DNA of 64,000 nt from Mycobacterium ostraviense (lineage in GTDB: Bacteria; Actinomycetota; Actinomycetes; Mycobacteriales; Mycobacteriaceae): the NCBI RefSeq assembly GCF_002705925.1, contig NZ_NKRE01000001.1, positions 1,236,824-1,300,823 on the forward strand, written 5' to 3'. A program made the position numbers and the translations under genes. The notes under the pieces were generated by a model. It saw only the letters and a list, made by a program, of their open reading frames with translations, was not told the origin of the DNA and did no database searches. Positions 20,126 to 27,926 of the stretch are shown here, in pieces; positions within the stretch are counted from its first letter, which is position 1; each line of letters begins with the position of its first letter.

Positions 20126-21923
20126 GTTCGCCGGGAACGGATTCGACCCCGATGCGCTGCGCGCCAAATACCAACAGGAACGCGACAAGCGCCTGCGACC
20201 GGACGGGATACGCCAATATGTGGAAGTCGCCGGCGCATTCGCCCGCTTCGGCGACGACCCGTGGGCTGACCCAGGCTTTTCCCGCGATCCGATCACCGAA
20301 ACGACCGACGTGGCGATCATCGGTGCCGGTTTCGGCGGACTGCTCATCGGTGCGCGGTGCCGGCAACTCGGCGTGGACGATATTCGGCTCATCGACAAGG
20401 CGGCCGACGTCGGCGGCACCTGGTACTGGAATCGCTACCCCGGCATCGCTTGTGACGTCGAGTCCTACATCTACCTGCCGCTGCTCGAGGAGCTCGGCTA
20501 CGTCCCGACCGAGAAGTACGCCAAGGGAGCCGAAATCTTCGCCCACTGCCGGCACATCGCCGAGCACTACGACCTCTACCGCAACGCGCGGCTGAACACC
20601 GAGGTCACCGAGATCCGTTGGGACCCAAGCGACTCCCGCTGGGTGATCGCTACCAACCGCCATGACACGATCCGTGCCCGGTTCGTGGCGATGGCAAACG
20701 GGTATCTGCAGAAGCCGAAGCTACCCGGCATCGACGGCATAACAACGTTCGGCGGCCACGCTTTTCACACCAGCCGTTGGGATTACACCTACACCGGTAA
20801 GAATCTCGAGAGGCTCTCCGACAAGCGGGTGGGCATCATCGGCACCGGCGCGACGGCGATCCAGTGCGTGCCCCGGCTGGCTGAGGCCGCGCAGCGGCTG
20901 TTCGTCTTCCAACGCACCCCGTCAACGGTGGACGTGCGGGCCAATCGGCCGACCGACGCGGACTGGGCGGACTCGTTGCAGCCGGGCTGGCAGCGGCGTC
21001 GCATCGAGAACTTCCAAATCCTTACCGCCGGAGGCGAATGCGACGAGGACCTGGTCGACGACGCGTGGACCAGCCTGACCAAGAAGCTGCCCATCGTGCG
21101 CCACAATGCGTCCGCGGTGCCCGGTCAGGCATCGCCGTTGGAGCTGGCCGATTTCGCGAAGATGGAAGAGATCCGGGCACGCATCGACGGGATCGTGGCC
21201 GATCCCGCCACCGCCGAGGCGCTCAAGCCCTGGTACGGGTATTTCTGCAAGCGGCCCTGCTTCCACGACGAGTACCTGCAAGCTTTCAACCGCGACAACG
21301 TCACCCTGGTCGATACCCACGGGAAGGGTGTCGAACAGATCACCGAGCACGGTGTCGTCGTCGAGGGCGTCGAATACCCGCTCGACTGTTTGATTTTCGC
21401 CACCGGGTTCGAGGTCGGAACCGAATATTCCCAGCGGACCGGCTTCGAGGTGATCGGTCGTGACGGCCTGACGCTGACCGCCAAGTGGGCCGACGGCATC
21501 CGCACCTTCCACGGCCTGCACGTTCATGGCTTTCCGAACTGCTTCATCGAAAGCATTGCCCAGTCCGGCTTTACCGTGAACTTTCCCTACCTGATCGACA
21601 CCCAGTCCCGGCAGGTGGCCTGGGTGATCGCGTGGGCGCTGCGGCACGGTGTGACCGAGGTGGAGGCGACCGCCGAGGCCGAACAAGCCTGGGTGGACGC
21701 CGTCGTGCAGCGCTCGACCGTGATAGCCGGACGGCGGGAGGCGTGCACTCCGGGCTATTACAACCGCGAGGGCCAGGTGAGCGCCAGATTGCGGCAGGAT
21801 AGCTTTTTCTTCGGCAGCCCAACCGAATACGCCGACATCCTCGCGGCGTGGCGGGACGCAGGCACCCTCGACGGCCTCGCCAAGCGGACCTCGGCGCCCC
21901 TCGACCAGGAAGTCGCGTCATGA
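20118..21923 (+). CDS. Type I Baeyer-Villiger flavin monooxygenase
   Basis: 601 residues. BVMOs insert oxygen next to a ketone carbonyl to give an ester or lactone, using FAD and NADPH. The first Rossmann motif is IIGAGFGG (residues 67-74), followed by GGTWYWNRYPGIACD, the typical BVMO block. The BVMO fingerprint FGGHAFHTSRWD is at 211-222, and the NADPH Rossmann motif VGIIGTGATAIQ follows. The length fits cyclohexanone/steroid-type BVMOs, longer than EthA. A GGAGAG ribosome site lies 8 bases before ATG 20118. It overlaps TetR upstream and the cupin-like gene downstream (ATGA), and the esterase that follows could hydrolyse its ester product. Confidence 0.93.
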   Translation: MTEFAGNGFDPDALRAKYQQERDKRLRPDGIRQYVEVAGAFARFGDDPWADPGFSRDPITETTDVAIIGAGFGGLLIGARCRQLGVDDIRLIDKAADVGGTWYWNRYPGIACDVESYIYLPLLEELGYVPTEKYAKGAEIFAHCRHIAEHYDLYRNARLNTEVTEIRWDPSDSRWVIATNRHDTIRARFVAMANGYLQKPKLPGIDGITTFGGHAFHTSRWDYTYTGKNLERLSDKRVGIIGTGATAIQCVPRLAEAAQRLFVFQRTPSTVDVRANRPTDADWADSLQPGWQRRRIENFQILTAGGECDEDLVDDAWTSLTKKLPIVRHNASAVPGQASPLELADFAKMEEIRARIDGIVADPATAEALKPWYGYFCKRPCFHDEYLQAFNRDNVTLVDTHGKGVEQITEHGVVVEGVEYPLDCLIFATGFEVGTEYSQRTGFEVIGRDGLTLTAKWADGIRTFHGLHVHGFPNCFIESIAQSGFTVNFPYLIDTQSRQVAWVIAWALRHGVTEVEATAEAEQAWVDAVVQRSTVIAGRREACTPGYYNREGQVSARLRQDSFFFGSPTEYADILAAWRDAGTLDGLAKRTSAPLDQEVAS

Positions 21924-22399
21924 TCGGCGGCACCTTCGACGCCTCGCGCTACCGGTGGAAGAAGGTGACCGGACGCCCGGGGTCGAAATACAAGATCCAG
22001 CACGACTACACCATCCTGGGCTACGACCGTGACGCCGGCACCCTCGACATGGTGGTGCGCTGGCAAGGCGACGGCGGGCATTGCCCGATCCATCGCCACG
22101 CGGCCACCACAAGCATCATCGTGCTGGCCGGCGAGCAACATCTGTGGGATGTCGAATCAGACGGTTCGATCGGCAATCATCGCCTCCGGCGTGCCGGTGA
22201 CTATGCGCTGACCGGCAACGACCAAAAGCCGCATCTGGAGCGCGGCGGCGACGACGGCGGCCTGGTCTACTTCGGGGCTCGCCCCGACTCTCCCGACGCG
22301 TTGCTCTACGAGATCTACGATGCCGGCATGAATGTCGTCGCCCGGATCACCATCGACTCCTTGGTCGCCGATTTCAACGCCGACCCGGTTCCGGCCTGA
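21920..22399 (+). CDS. Small cupin-like protein of the BVMO operon
   Basis: 159 residues, starting at ATG 21920, which overlaps the BVMO stop by four bases (ATGA). The sequence HCPIHRHAATTSIIVLAGEQ resembles cupin motif 1 (paired His then Glu), with a second half around GDYALTGNDQKPHLE. This suggests a small beta-barrel that might bind metal or a hydrophobic ligand. No specific reaction is recognisable. Tight coupling to the monooxygenase indicates an accessory or subsequent enzymatic step. Confidence 0.65.
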   Translation: MIGGTFDASRYRWKKVTGRPGSKYKIQHDYTILGYDRDAGTLDMVVRWQGDGGHCPIHRHAATTSIIVLAGEQHLWDVESDGSIGNHRLRRAGDYALTGNDQKPHLERGGDDGGLVYFGARPDSPDALLYEIYDAGMNVVARITIDSLVADFNADPVPA

Positions 22400-22404
22400 C
22401 CGCC

Positions 22405-23367
22405 GTGGGCCTGCAGATCGACCAGGAAGTGCTCGCCGAGCTGGCGTTGCTGAATACGGGCGGGACCAAATCCGAGCCGACGCCGGTGGGCGATGTGGCG
22501 ACCCGGAGAGCCAACAGCAAGCGCACAGTTGACCAGCTCATGGCCACCCGCCCGCCCATCACCGGGGTAGCCCTGCAGCACCATGCGGTGGACACCGACG
22601 ACGGTGCCACGATGACGTTGCACTGGTACCACGCGACGACGGAGCAACCACCCGGTAGCGCGGTGCTCTATTTGCACGGCGGCGGAATGATTTTCGGCAT
22701 GCGCGAACTGGGCGGCCTCTACGACTGGCTCGCGCGACGCTACGTCGCCGACTCCGGTGTGCCCATGTTGCTCGTCGACTACCGCACCGCACCGGAGTCT
22801 GCGCACCCGGTCCCGCTGCACGACTGCTTTGCCGCCTTGGAGTGGCTGCACGGCCACACCGGCGAACTGGGCGTCGATCCGGCCCGGGTGGCCGTGATGG
22901 GCGACAGCGCCGGCGGCGGGCTGGCCGCCGCGGTGTGCCTGATGGCTCGCGATCGCGGTGGCCCCGCAATCGCCCAACAGCTGTTGGTCTATCCGATGCT
23001 CGACGATCGCACCGCGCTACCGGACCCTGAACTGGTGCCGTTCTTGACCTGGACCTACGACGACAACATCACCGGCTGGCAGGCCCTGCTGGGCCAGAGC
23101 GCCGGCGCCGACGGCATCAGTTCTTATGCGGCTCCGGCGCGGGCCAGCGATGTTTCGCGGCTGCCGGCCACCTACATCGACGTGGGTGACCTCGACATCT
23201 TCCGGGACGAAGACGTCGCCTACGCGCGCCGTCTGGCCGCCGCCGGTGTCCCGGCCGAGTTGCATGTGCATCCCGGTTGTCCGCACGCATTCGAGGGGAT
23301 GGCTCCCAATGCCGCGGTTTCCCGGCGGGTGATCGCCGACCGCGTGCGCAGGCTGCAGACCATCTGA
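22405..23367 (+). CDS. Alpha/beta hydrolase of the hormone-sensitive lipase family (esterase)
   Basis: 320 residues. The oxyanion-hole motif HGGG (YLHGGGMIFG), the nucleophile elbow GDSAGG, an acidic residue in VGDLDIFRDE and the His in HPGCPHAFEG give a complete HSL-type triad. The start is GTG 22405, five bases after the cupin-like stop, so the four genes TetR-BVMO-cupin-esterase form one operon. A natural role is hydrolysis of the ester made by the BVMO, releasing acid and alcohol; this is inferred from context. Confidence 0.9.
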   Translation: MGLQIDQEVLAELALLNTGGTKSEPTPVGDVATRRANSKRTVDQLMATRPPITGVALQHHAVDTDDGATMTLHWYHATTEQPPGSAVLYLHGGGMIFGMRELGGLYDWLARRYVADSGVPMLLVDYRTAPESAHPVPLHDCFAALEWLHGHTGELGVDPARVAVMGDSAGGGLAAAVCLMARDRGGPAIAQQLLVYPMLDDRTALPDPELVPFLTWTYDDNITGWQALLGQSAGADGISSYAAPARASDVSRLPATYIDVGDLDIFRDEDVAYARRLAAAGVPAELHVHPGCPHAFEGMAPNAAVSRRVIADRVRRLQTI

Positions 23368-23428
23368 GGCACTTTGCGATCGCCCGCCCGGAATGCGTTG
23401 ATTAGCTTGGTGATTGGGCGATGCGCGG

Positions 23429-24688
23429 TCAGCGACCGACGGGACAACCGTGCGCGCGGACGCCGTAGTCGACCTGCCAGTGCTTGATGCCGTTCAACCA
23501 TCCGGATCGCAGTCGCTCGGGCTGAGAAATCGGCTTCAAGTCGGGCATGTGGTCGGCGATCGCGTTGAAGATCAAGCTGATCGTCATCCGGGCCAGGTTG
23601 GCCCCCACGCAGTAGTGTGCGCCGGTGCCGCCGAATCCGACGTGCGGGTTGGGATCTCGCAAGATGTCGAAGATGTCCGGGTGGTCGAAGACGTCGTCGT
23701 CAAAATTGGCCGACCGGTAGAACATCACCACCCGCTGGCCCTTTCGGATCTGCACACCGGAAACCTCGGTGTCTGCCAACGCCGTACGCTGAAACGCGGT
23801 CACCGGGGTAGCCCAGCGCACGATCTCGTCGGCCGCGCTCTCGGGACGTTCCCGCTGGAAAAGCTCCCACTGGTCCGGGTGTTCGGTGAACGCCATCATG
23901 CCCTGGGTGATGGAGTTGCGAGTGGTCTCGTTGCCCGCCACCGCCAGCATGAGGACGAAAAACCCGAACTCGTCGTCGGAAAGTTTCTCGCCGTCGATGT
24001 CGGCGCGGATCAGCGTGGTGACGATGTCGTCGCCGGGGTTCTTCGACTTCACGTCGGCCATGTGCATGGCATAGGCCAGCACCTGCATCGACGACGCCTC
24101 GGCGTCGATATCTGCGTATTCGGGGTCCTCGCTGCCCGTCATTTCGTTGGACCAGCGAAACAGTTTGGCTCGATCTTCTTGCGGCACCCCGAGCAGGCCG
24201 GCGATCGCCTGCAGCGGCAGTTCGCACGACACCTGCTCGACGAAATCACCGGAGCCTTGTGCCGCAGCGCTTTTGACGATGTGGTGCGCGCGCCGGTCGA
24301 GCTCGTCACGCAGCCGTCCGACGGCTCGTGGGGTGAAGCCCCGCGAGATGATCTTACGGAGCCGAGTGTGGTGCGGGGCGTCGGTGTTGAGCAGCACCGC
24401 CCGCTGCATGTCGATGTTCTCCCGGGGAATGTCGTCGGGGAACCGAGGGATCGCGGTGTTGACGTAGGTGGAGAAGACGTCGCTGCGCAGCGAAATCTCT
24501 TTGACGTCTTTGTGTTTGGTGACAACCCAGAAGCCGCCGTCGTTGAAGCCGCCCCTGCCGATCGGTTGGTCATTCCACCAGATAGGCGCGAGGCGGCGTA
24601 GTTCGGCGAGCTCCTCGACGGGCAACCGCTCGGCGTAGATGTCGGGGTCGGTGAAGTCGAAGCCGACAGGCAGGCTCGGGCAGGTCAT
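23429..24688 (-). CDS. Cytochrome P450 of the CYP125 family (steroid C26/C27-type monooxygenase paralog)
   Basis: 419 residues. Strong resemblance to M. tuberculosis CYP125 along its whole length, including GFDFTDPDIYAERLP, NTDAPHHTRLRKIISRGFT, CELPLQAIAGLLGVPQEDR and RSGWLNGIKHWQVDY. The I-helix reads AVAGNETTRNS, the Glu-Arg pair is in DEIVRWATP, and the heme Cys is in GAHYCVGANLARM. CYP125 oxidises the terminal carbon of the cholesterol side chain. The genuine CYP125 of mycobacteria lies in the sterol regulon near igr/kstD-type genes, so this is likely a second member. ATG 24688 follows an AGGAGG ribosome site by seven bases. It is convergent with the BVMO operon (61 bp). Confidence 0.9.
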   Translation of the reverse strand: MTCPSLPVGFDFTDPDIYAERLPVEELAELRRLAPIWWNDQPIGRGGFNDGGFWVVTKHKDVKEISLRSDVFSTYVNTAIPRFPDDIPRENIDMQRAVLLNTDAPHHTRLRKIISRGFTPRAVGRLRDELDRRAHHIVKSAAAQGSGDFVEQVSCELPLQAIAGLLGVPQEDRAKLFRWSNEMTGSEDPEYADIDAEASSMQVLAYAMHMADVKSKNPGDDIVTTLIRADIDGEKLSDDEFGFFVLMLAVAGNETTRNSITQGMMAFTEHPDQWELFQRERPESAADEIVRWATPVTAFQRTALADTEVSGVQIRKGQRVVMFYRSANFDDDVFDHPDIFDILRDPNPHVGFGGTGAHYCVGANLARMTISLIFNAIADHMPDLKPISQPERLRSGWLNGIKHWQVDYGVRAHGCPVGR

Positions 24689-24851
24689 CGGCCGGCCTCC
24701 TGCGGCCGGCGCGCGCACCCGCGTGTGGTTCCGCTCGCGACACAACCGTCGCGACGACAATCCCGAGCGGTCTTCCGCCGTCGGGCAAGCGTGCCCGCGC
24801 CGCACATTCGATTCCTCCCCAATCAGCCGGCGCAGCAAGCCGGCCGCCGTG

Positions 24852-24871
24852 TCAACTAATCGATCAGTTGA
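24852..24871. promoter_or_regulatory. Inverted repeat upstream of the P450 gene
   Basis: TCAACT and AGTTGA, separated by eight bases, form a perfect 6+8+6 inverted repeat 164 bp upstream of the P450 start. The spacing and AT content resemble a TetR-type operator. It lies in the 348-bp region 24689-25036, which holds no gene. Confidence 0.4.
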
Positions 24872-24895
24872 TTGGATCCACTATGGGCACCGCGG

Positions 24896-24922
24896 GCGGC
24901 CGCAGTCAAGAGCTGCGGCCGC
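24896..24922. terminator. GC-rich hairpin in the P450-etfA gap
   Basis: GCGGCCGCAG and CTGCGGCCGC form a 10-bp stem with a 7-nt loop. No T-tract follows. It could block read-through from etfBA toward the P450 gene. Confidence 0.4.
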
Positions 24923-24988
24923 GCCGGGGCACCGGTGATTCAGGTACCGGAAATGCCCGGTCCGCGGGACCGTGAAACACGGTGGGAG

Positions 24989-25026
24989 AAAACCGCCCGC
25001 CGCGATCGCAACGACCTGGCGGGCGG
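24989..25026 (-). terminator. Intrinsic terminator of the etfBA operon
   Basis: On the minus strand, 10 bases past the etfA stop, a 9-bp GC stem (CCGCCCGCC / GGCGGGCGG, 16-nt loop) is followed directly by TTTT. This is close to a classical rho-independent terminator. A second small hairpin (ACCGTG AAA CACGGT) lies at 24969-24983. Confidence 0.7.
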
Positions 25027-25036
25027 CTCGCGGCTG

Positions 25037-25993
25037 CTAACCCTTGCGGGCCTTGATCGCCTCGGTCAGCTGCGGGGCGACCTTGAACAAGTCGCCGACC
25101 ACGCCGTAGTCGGCGATCTCGAAGATCGGCGCCTCCTCGTCCTTGTTGACCGCGACGATGGTTTTGGAGGTCTGCATACCCGCGCGGTGCTGGATCGCTC
25201 CGGAGATGCCCAGCGCGATGTAGAGCTGCGGCGACACCGTCTTGCCCGTCTGACCGACCTGGAACTGGCCCGGGTAGTAGCCGGAGTCGACGGCGGCACG
25301 CGAGGCGCCGACGGCGCCACCAAGCGAGTCGGCCAGCGCCTCGACGACGCCGAAGTTCTCGGCGCTGCCGACACCGCGGCCACCCGACACCACGATGGTG
25401 GCCTCGGTCAACTCCGGCCGGTCGCCGGCCACCGCGGGCTGGCGGGAGGTGATCTTGGTCGCGTTCTCGGCGGGAGCCGGCACCTCCACGCTGACCTGCT
25501 CACCCGCGCCGCTGGCCGGCTGCGCTTCGATGGCGCCGGCGCGCACCGAGATCACCGGGGTGTCGCCGGTGGCCTGCGCCTCGACGGTGAACGCGCCACC
25601 GAAGATGGAGTGCACGGTTTTGCCACCCTCTTTGACGTCCACCACGTCGACGAGCAGGCCGGACCCGATCCGGGCGGCGAGCCGGCCCGCGATCTCCTTG
25701 CCGTCGGCGGTGGCGGCCACCAGCACGGCGGCCGGGGCCGAGGACTCGGCTAGCGCCGCGAGAACGTCGACATACGGGGTGATCAGGTATTGGTCGACGA
25801 CATCTGACTCGGCGACGTAGATCTTGGCGGCACCGGCCGCCTTCAGTCCGTCGACCAGCGGCGCGGCGGTGCCCGGGGCACCGACCACGACGGCCGCCGG
25901 CTCACCCAGCGCCCGGGCGGCGGTGATCAATTCGGAGGTGACTTTCTTCAGCGCACCTTCAGCGTGCTCAACGAGCACCAGTACTTCAGCCAT
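25037..25993 (-). CDS. etfA: Electron transfer flavoprotein alpha subunit (EtfA/FixB)
   Basis: 318 residues. With EtfB it takes electrons from acyl-CoA dehydrogenases. The C-terminal FAD domain is complete, with [45 protein letters not shown] and TIVAVNKD. The N-terminal domain is the usual less conserved interface region. It is 35 bp downstream of etfB and ends at a clear terminator. M. tuberculosis counterpart: Rv3028c. Confidence 0.97.
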   Translation of the reverse strand: MAEVLVLVEHAEGALKKVTSELITAARALGEPAAVVVGAPGTAAPLVDGLKAAGAAKIYVAESDVVDQYLITPYVDVLAALAESSAPAAVLVAATADGKEIAGRLAARIGSGLLVDVVDVKEGGKTVHSIFGGAFTVEAQATGDTPVISVRAGAIEAQPASGAGEQVSVEVPAPAENATKITSRQPAVAGDRPELTEATIVVSGGRGVGSAENFGVVEALADSLGGAVGASRAAVDSGYYPGQFQVGQTGKTVSPQLYIALGISGAIQHRAGMQTSKTIVAVNKDEEAPIFEIADYGVVGDLFKVAPQLTEAIKARKG

Positions 25994-26028
25994 GGGTTAT
26001 ATCGCTCTCGTCTCGGAATAGCGCTGGT

Positions 26029-26829
26029 TCAGATGATTTTCTGGCCCACCAGGTACTGCAGGATCTGGTTGCCGCCCTCGCCCTCGTCGGTGACCTTCTC
26101 ACCGGCCGTTTTCGGCGGCTTGGGTGTTGAGGACAACACCGCCGTCCCGGCATTGGCCAGCCCCACCTCGTCGGCCTCGACACCGATCTCGGCCAAGGTC
26201 AGCACGGCGACCTCTTTCTTCTTGGCGGCCATGATGCCTTTGAAGGACGGGAAGCGTGGCTCGTTGATCTTCTCGTTGACACTGACCACCGCGGGCAGGG
26301 TGGCCTCGAGGGTGAACACACCGTCGTCGGTTTCGCGCTCACCGATGACTTTGCCGCCCTCGACCGACAGCTTGCGCAGGTGGGTGAGCTGCGGCAGGCC
26401 CAGATACTCGGCGATGATGGCCGGCACCGCGCCGCCCACGCCGTCGGTGGACTCGTTGCCGGCAATCACCAGCTCGGTGCCTTCGATGGTGCCCAGGGCA
26501 CGCGCCAGCGCCCACCCGGTCTGGATGACATCGGAGCCGTGCATCCCGTCGTCCTTGAGATGCACGGCCTTGTCGGCACCCATCGACAACGCCTTGCGAA
26601 TCGCCTCGGTGGCACGCTCGGGGCCCGCGGTCAGCACCGTCACCGACCCTTCGACGCCGTCGGCGGCCTCCCGCTCCCGGATCTGCAGTGCCTCTTCCAC
26701 AGCGCGCTCGTTGATCTCGTCCAGGACCGCGTCGGCGGCCTCACGGTCGAGCGTCCAGTCACCCTCGGTCAGCTTGCGCTCCGACCAGGTATCCGGGACC
26801 TGCTTGATCAGGACCACGATGTTTGTCAT
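26029..26829 (-). CDS. etfB: Electron transfer flavoprotein beta subunit (EtfB/FixA)
   Basis: 266 residues, equal to M. tuberculosis FixA (Rv3029c). The N-terminus TNIVVLIKQVPDTW is canonical, and the AMP-binding region with AGNESTDGVGGAVPA is present. It forms the heterodimer with EtfA that shuttles electrons from beta-oxidation and sterol-degradation dehydrogenases to the quinone pool. ATG 26829 is chosen; the frame extends 20 codons upstream without homology. An inverted repeat 84 bp upstream may be its operator. Confidence 0.97.
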   Translation of the reverse strand: MTNIVVLIKQVPDTWSERKLTEGDWTLDREAADAVLDEINERAVEEALQIREREAADGVEGSVTVLTAGPERATEAIRKALSMGADKAVHLKDDGMHGSDVIQTGWALARALGTIEGTELVIAGNESTDGVGGAVPAIIAEYLGLPQLTHLRKLSVEGGKVIGERETDDGVFTLEATLPAVVSVNEKINEPRFPSFKGIMAAKKKEVAVLTLAEIGVEADEVGLANAGTAVLSSTPKPPKTAGEKVTDEGEGGNQILQYLVGQKII

Positions 26830-26912
26830 GAGTGTGGCTCGTCCTCCTCGAAGGCGTCCGGCAGCGCTCAGCCGCCGGACCTCGGTCACGCGGTTCGCAA
26901 CCGCACCGGCAT

Positions 26913-26928
26913 GTTACTAGACGGTAAC
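26913..26928. promoter_or_regulatory. Inverted repeat in the etfBA promoter region
   Basis: GTTAC TAGACG GTAAC is a perfect 5+6+5 inverted repeat 84 bp upstream of etfB, in an AT-rich patch of an otherwise GC-rich 272-bp divergent gap. It looks like an operator for a TetR/FadR-type regulator; the protein is unknown. Confidence 0.4.
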
Positions 26929-27101
26929 TTTTTGCGGTCTGCCCTCACACCATAGCGGGTCGTATTTGCCGGATTGCCCGGTCACCCCGGCAAACGGGGG
27001 ATCCTCAGCTCGTTGGTCGGTACACTTCACATCCCCGCCGGACCGCCCGTAACCGGTGCGCGGTTCGCGAATCAGGCGGTACGGGTTAGCCTGCCTTAAC
27101 A

Positions 27102-27926
27102 ATGAGCGCATTCGTCCCCGACCTTCCCCGAAACACCCCGACCGACTCCCCGCCGGCGGTCTCTCCGACGAGCCCGACGGTGCTCACCTTGACCGGTGAA
27201 CGCACCATCCCCGACCTGGACGTCGAGAATTACTGGTTCCGCCGCCACGAGGTCGTCTATCAGCGGCTGGCGCCGCGCTGCGCGGGCCGTGACGTGCTGG
27301 AAGCCGGGTGCGGCGAGGGCTACGGCGCCGACCTGATCGCCAATGTGGCCCGCCAGGTGGTCGCCATCGACTACGACGAGGCCGCCGTGGCACATGTTCG
27401 CAGCCGCTATCCCCGGGTCGACGTGATGCAGGCCAACCTGGCCGCGCTACCGCTGCCCGACGCGTCGGTGGACGTCGTGGTCAACTTCCAGGTCATCGAG
27501 CATCTCTGGGATCAAGGCGGTTTCGTTCGCGAGTGCGCCCGGGTGCTGCGCCCGTCGGGCCTGCTGATGGTGTCCACCCCGAACCGGATCACCTTCTCCC
27601 CCGGCCGCGACACCCCGATCAATCCCTTCCACACCCGCGAGCTCAACGCCGACGAACTCACCGAACTGCTGGTCGACGCGGGCTTCACCGAGGTCGTCAT
27701 GTACGGGTTGTTCCATGGGCCGCGGCTGCGCGAGATGGACGCCCGCCACGGCGGCTCGATCATCGACGCCCAGATCACGCGCGCCGTCGCCGATGCGCCG
27801 TGGCCTGCCGAGCTGGCGGCAGACGTCGCGGCGGTCACCACCGCGGACTTCGACATGGTGACCCACGACTACGGCCCTGACATTCAAGACAGCCTGGACC
27901 TGATCGCAATCGCGGTGCGGCCGTGA
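27102..27926 (+). CDS. SAM-dependent methyltransferase (Rv3030-type)
   Basis: 274 residues with a class I methyltransferase core: VLEAGCGEGYGADLIA (motif I), VVAIDYDEAAVAHV, and LPDASVDVVVNFQVIEHLWD (motifs II/III). It is the first gene of the unit with the GH57 and glycosyltransferase genes; its stop overlaps the next start by four bases. In M. tuberculosis this trio is associated with methylglucose lipopolysaccharide, and this enzyme is a candidate sugar O-methyltransferase. ATG 27102 has no clear ribosome site, so a leaderless start is possible. Confidence 0.88.
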   Translation: MSAFVPDLPRNTPTDSPPAVSPTSPTVLTLTGERTIPDLDVENYWFRRHEVVYQRLAPRCAGRDVLEAGCGEGYGADLIANVARQVVAIDYDEAAVAHVRSRYPRVDVMQANLAALPLPDASVDVVVNFQVIEHLWDQGGFVRECARVLRPSGLLMVSTPNRITFSPGRDTPINPFHTRELNADELTELLVDAGFTEVVMYGLFHGPRLREMDARHGGSIIDAQITRAVADAPWPAELAADVAAVTTADFDMVTHDYGPDIQDSLDLIAIAVRP

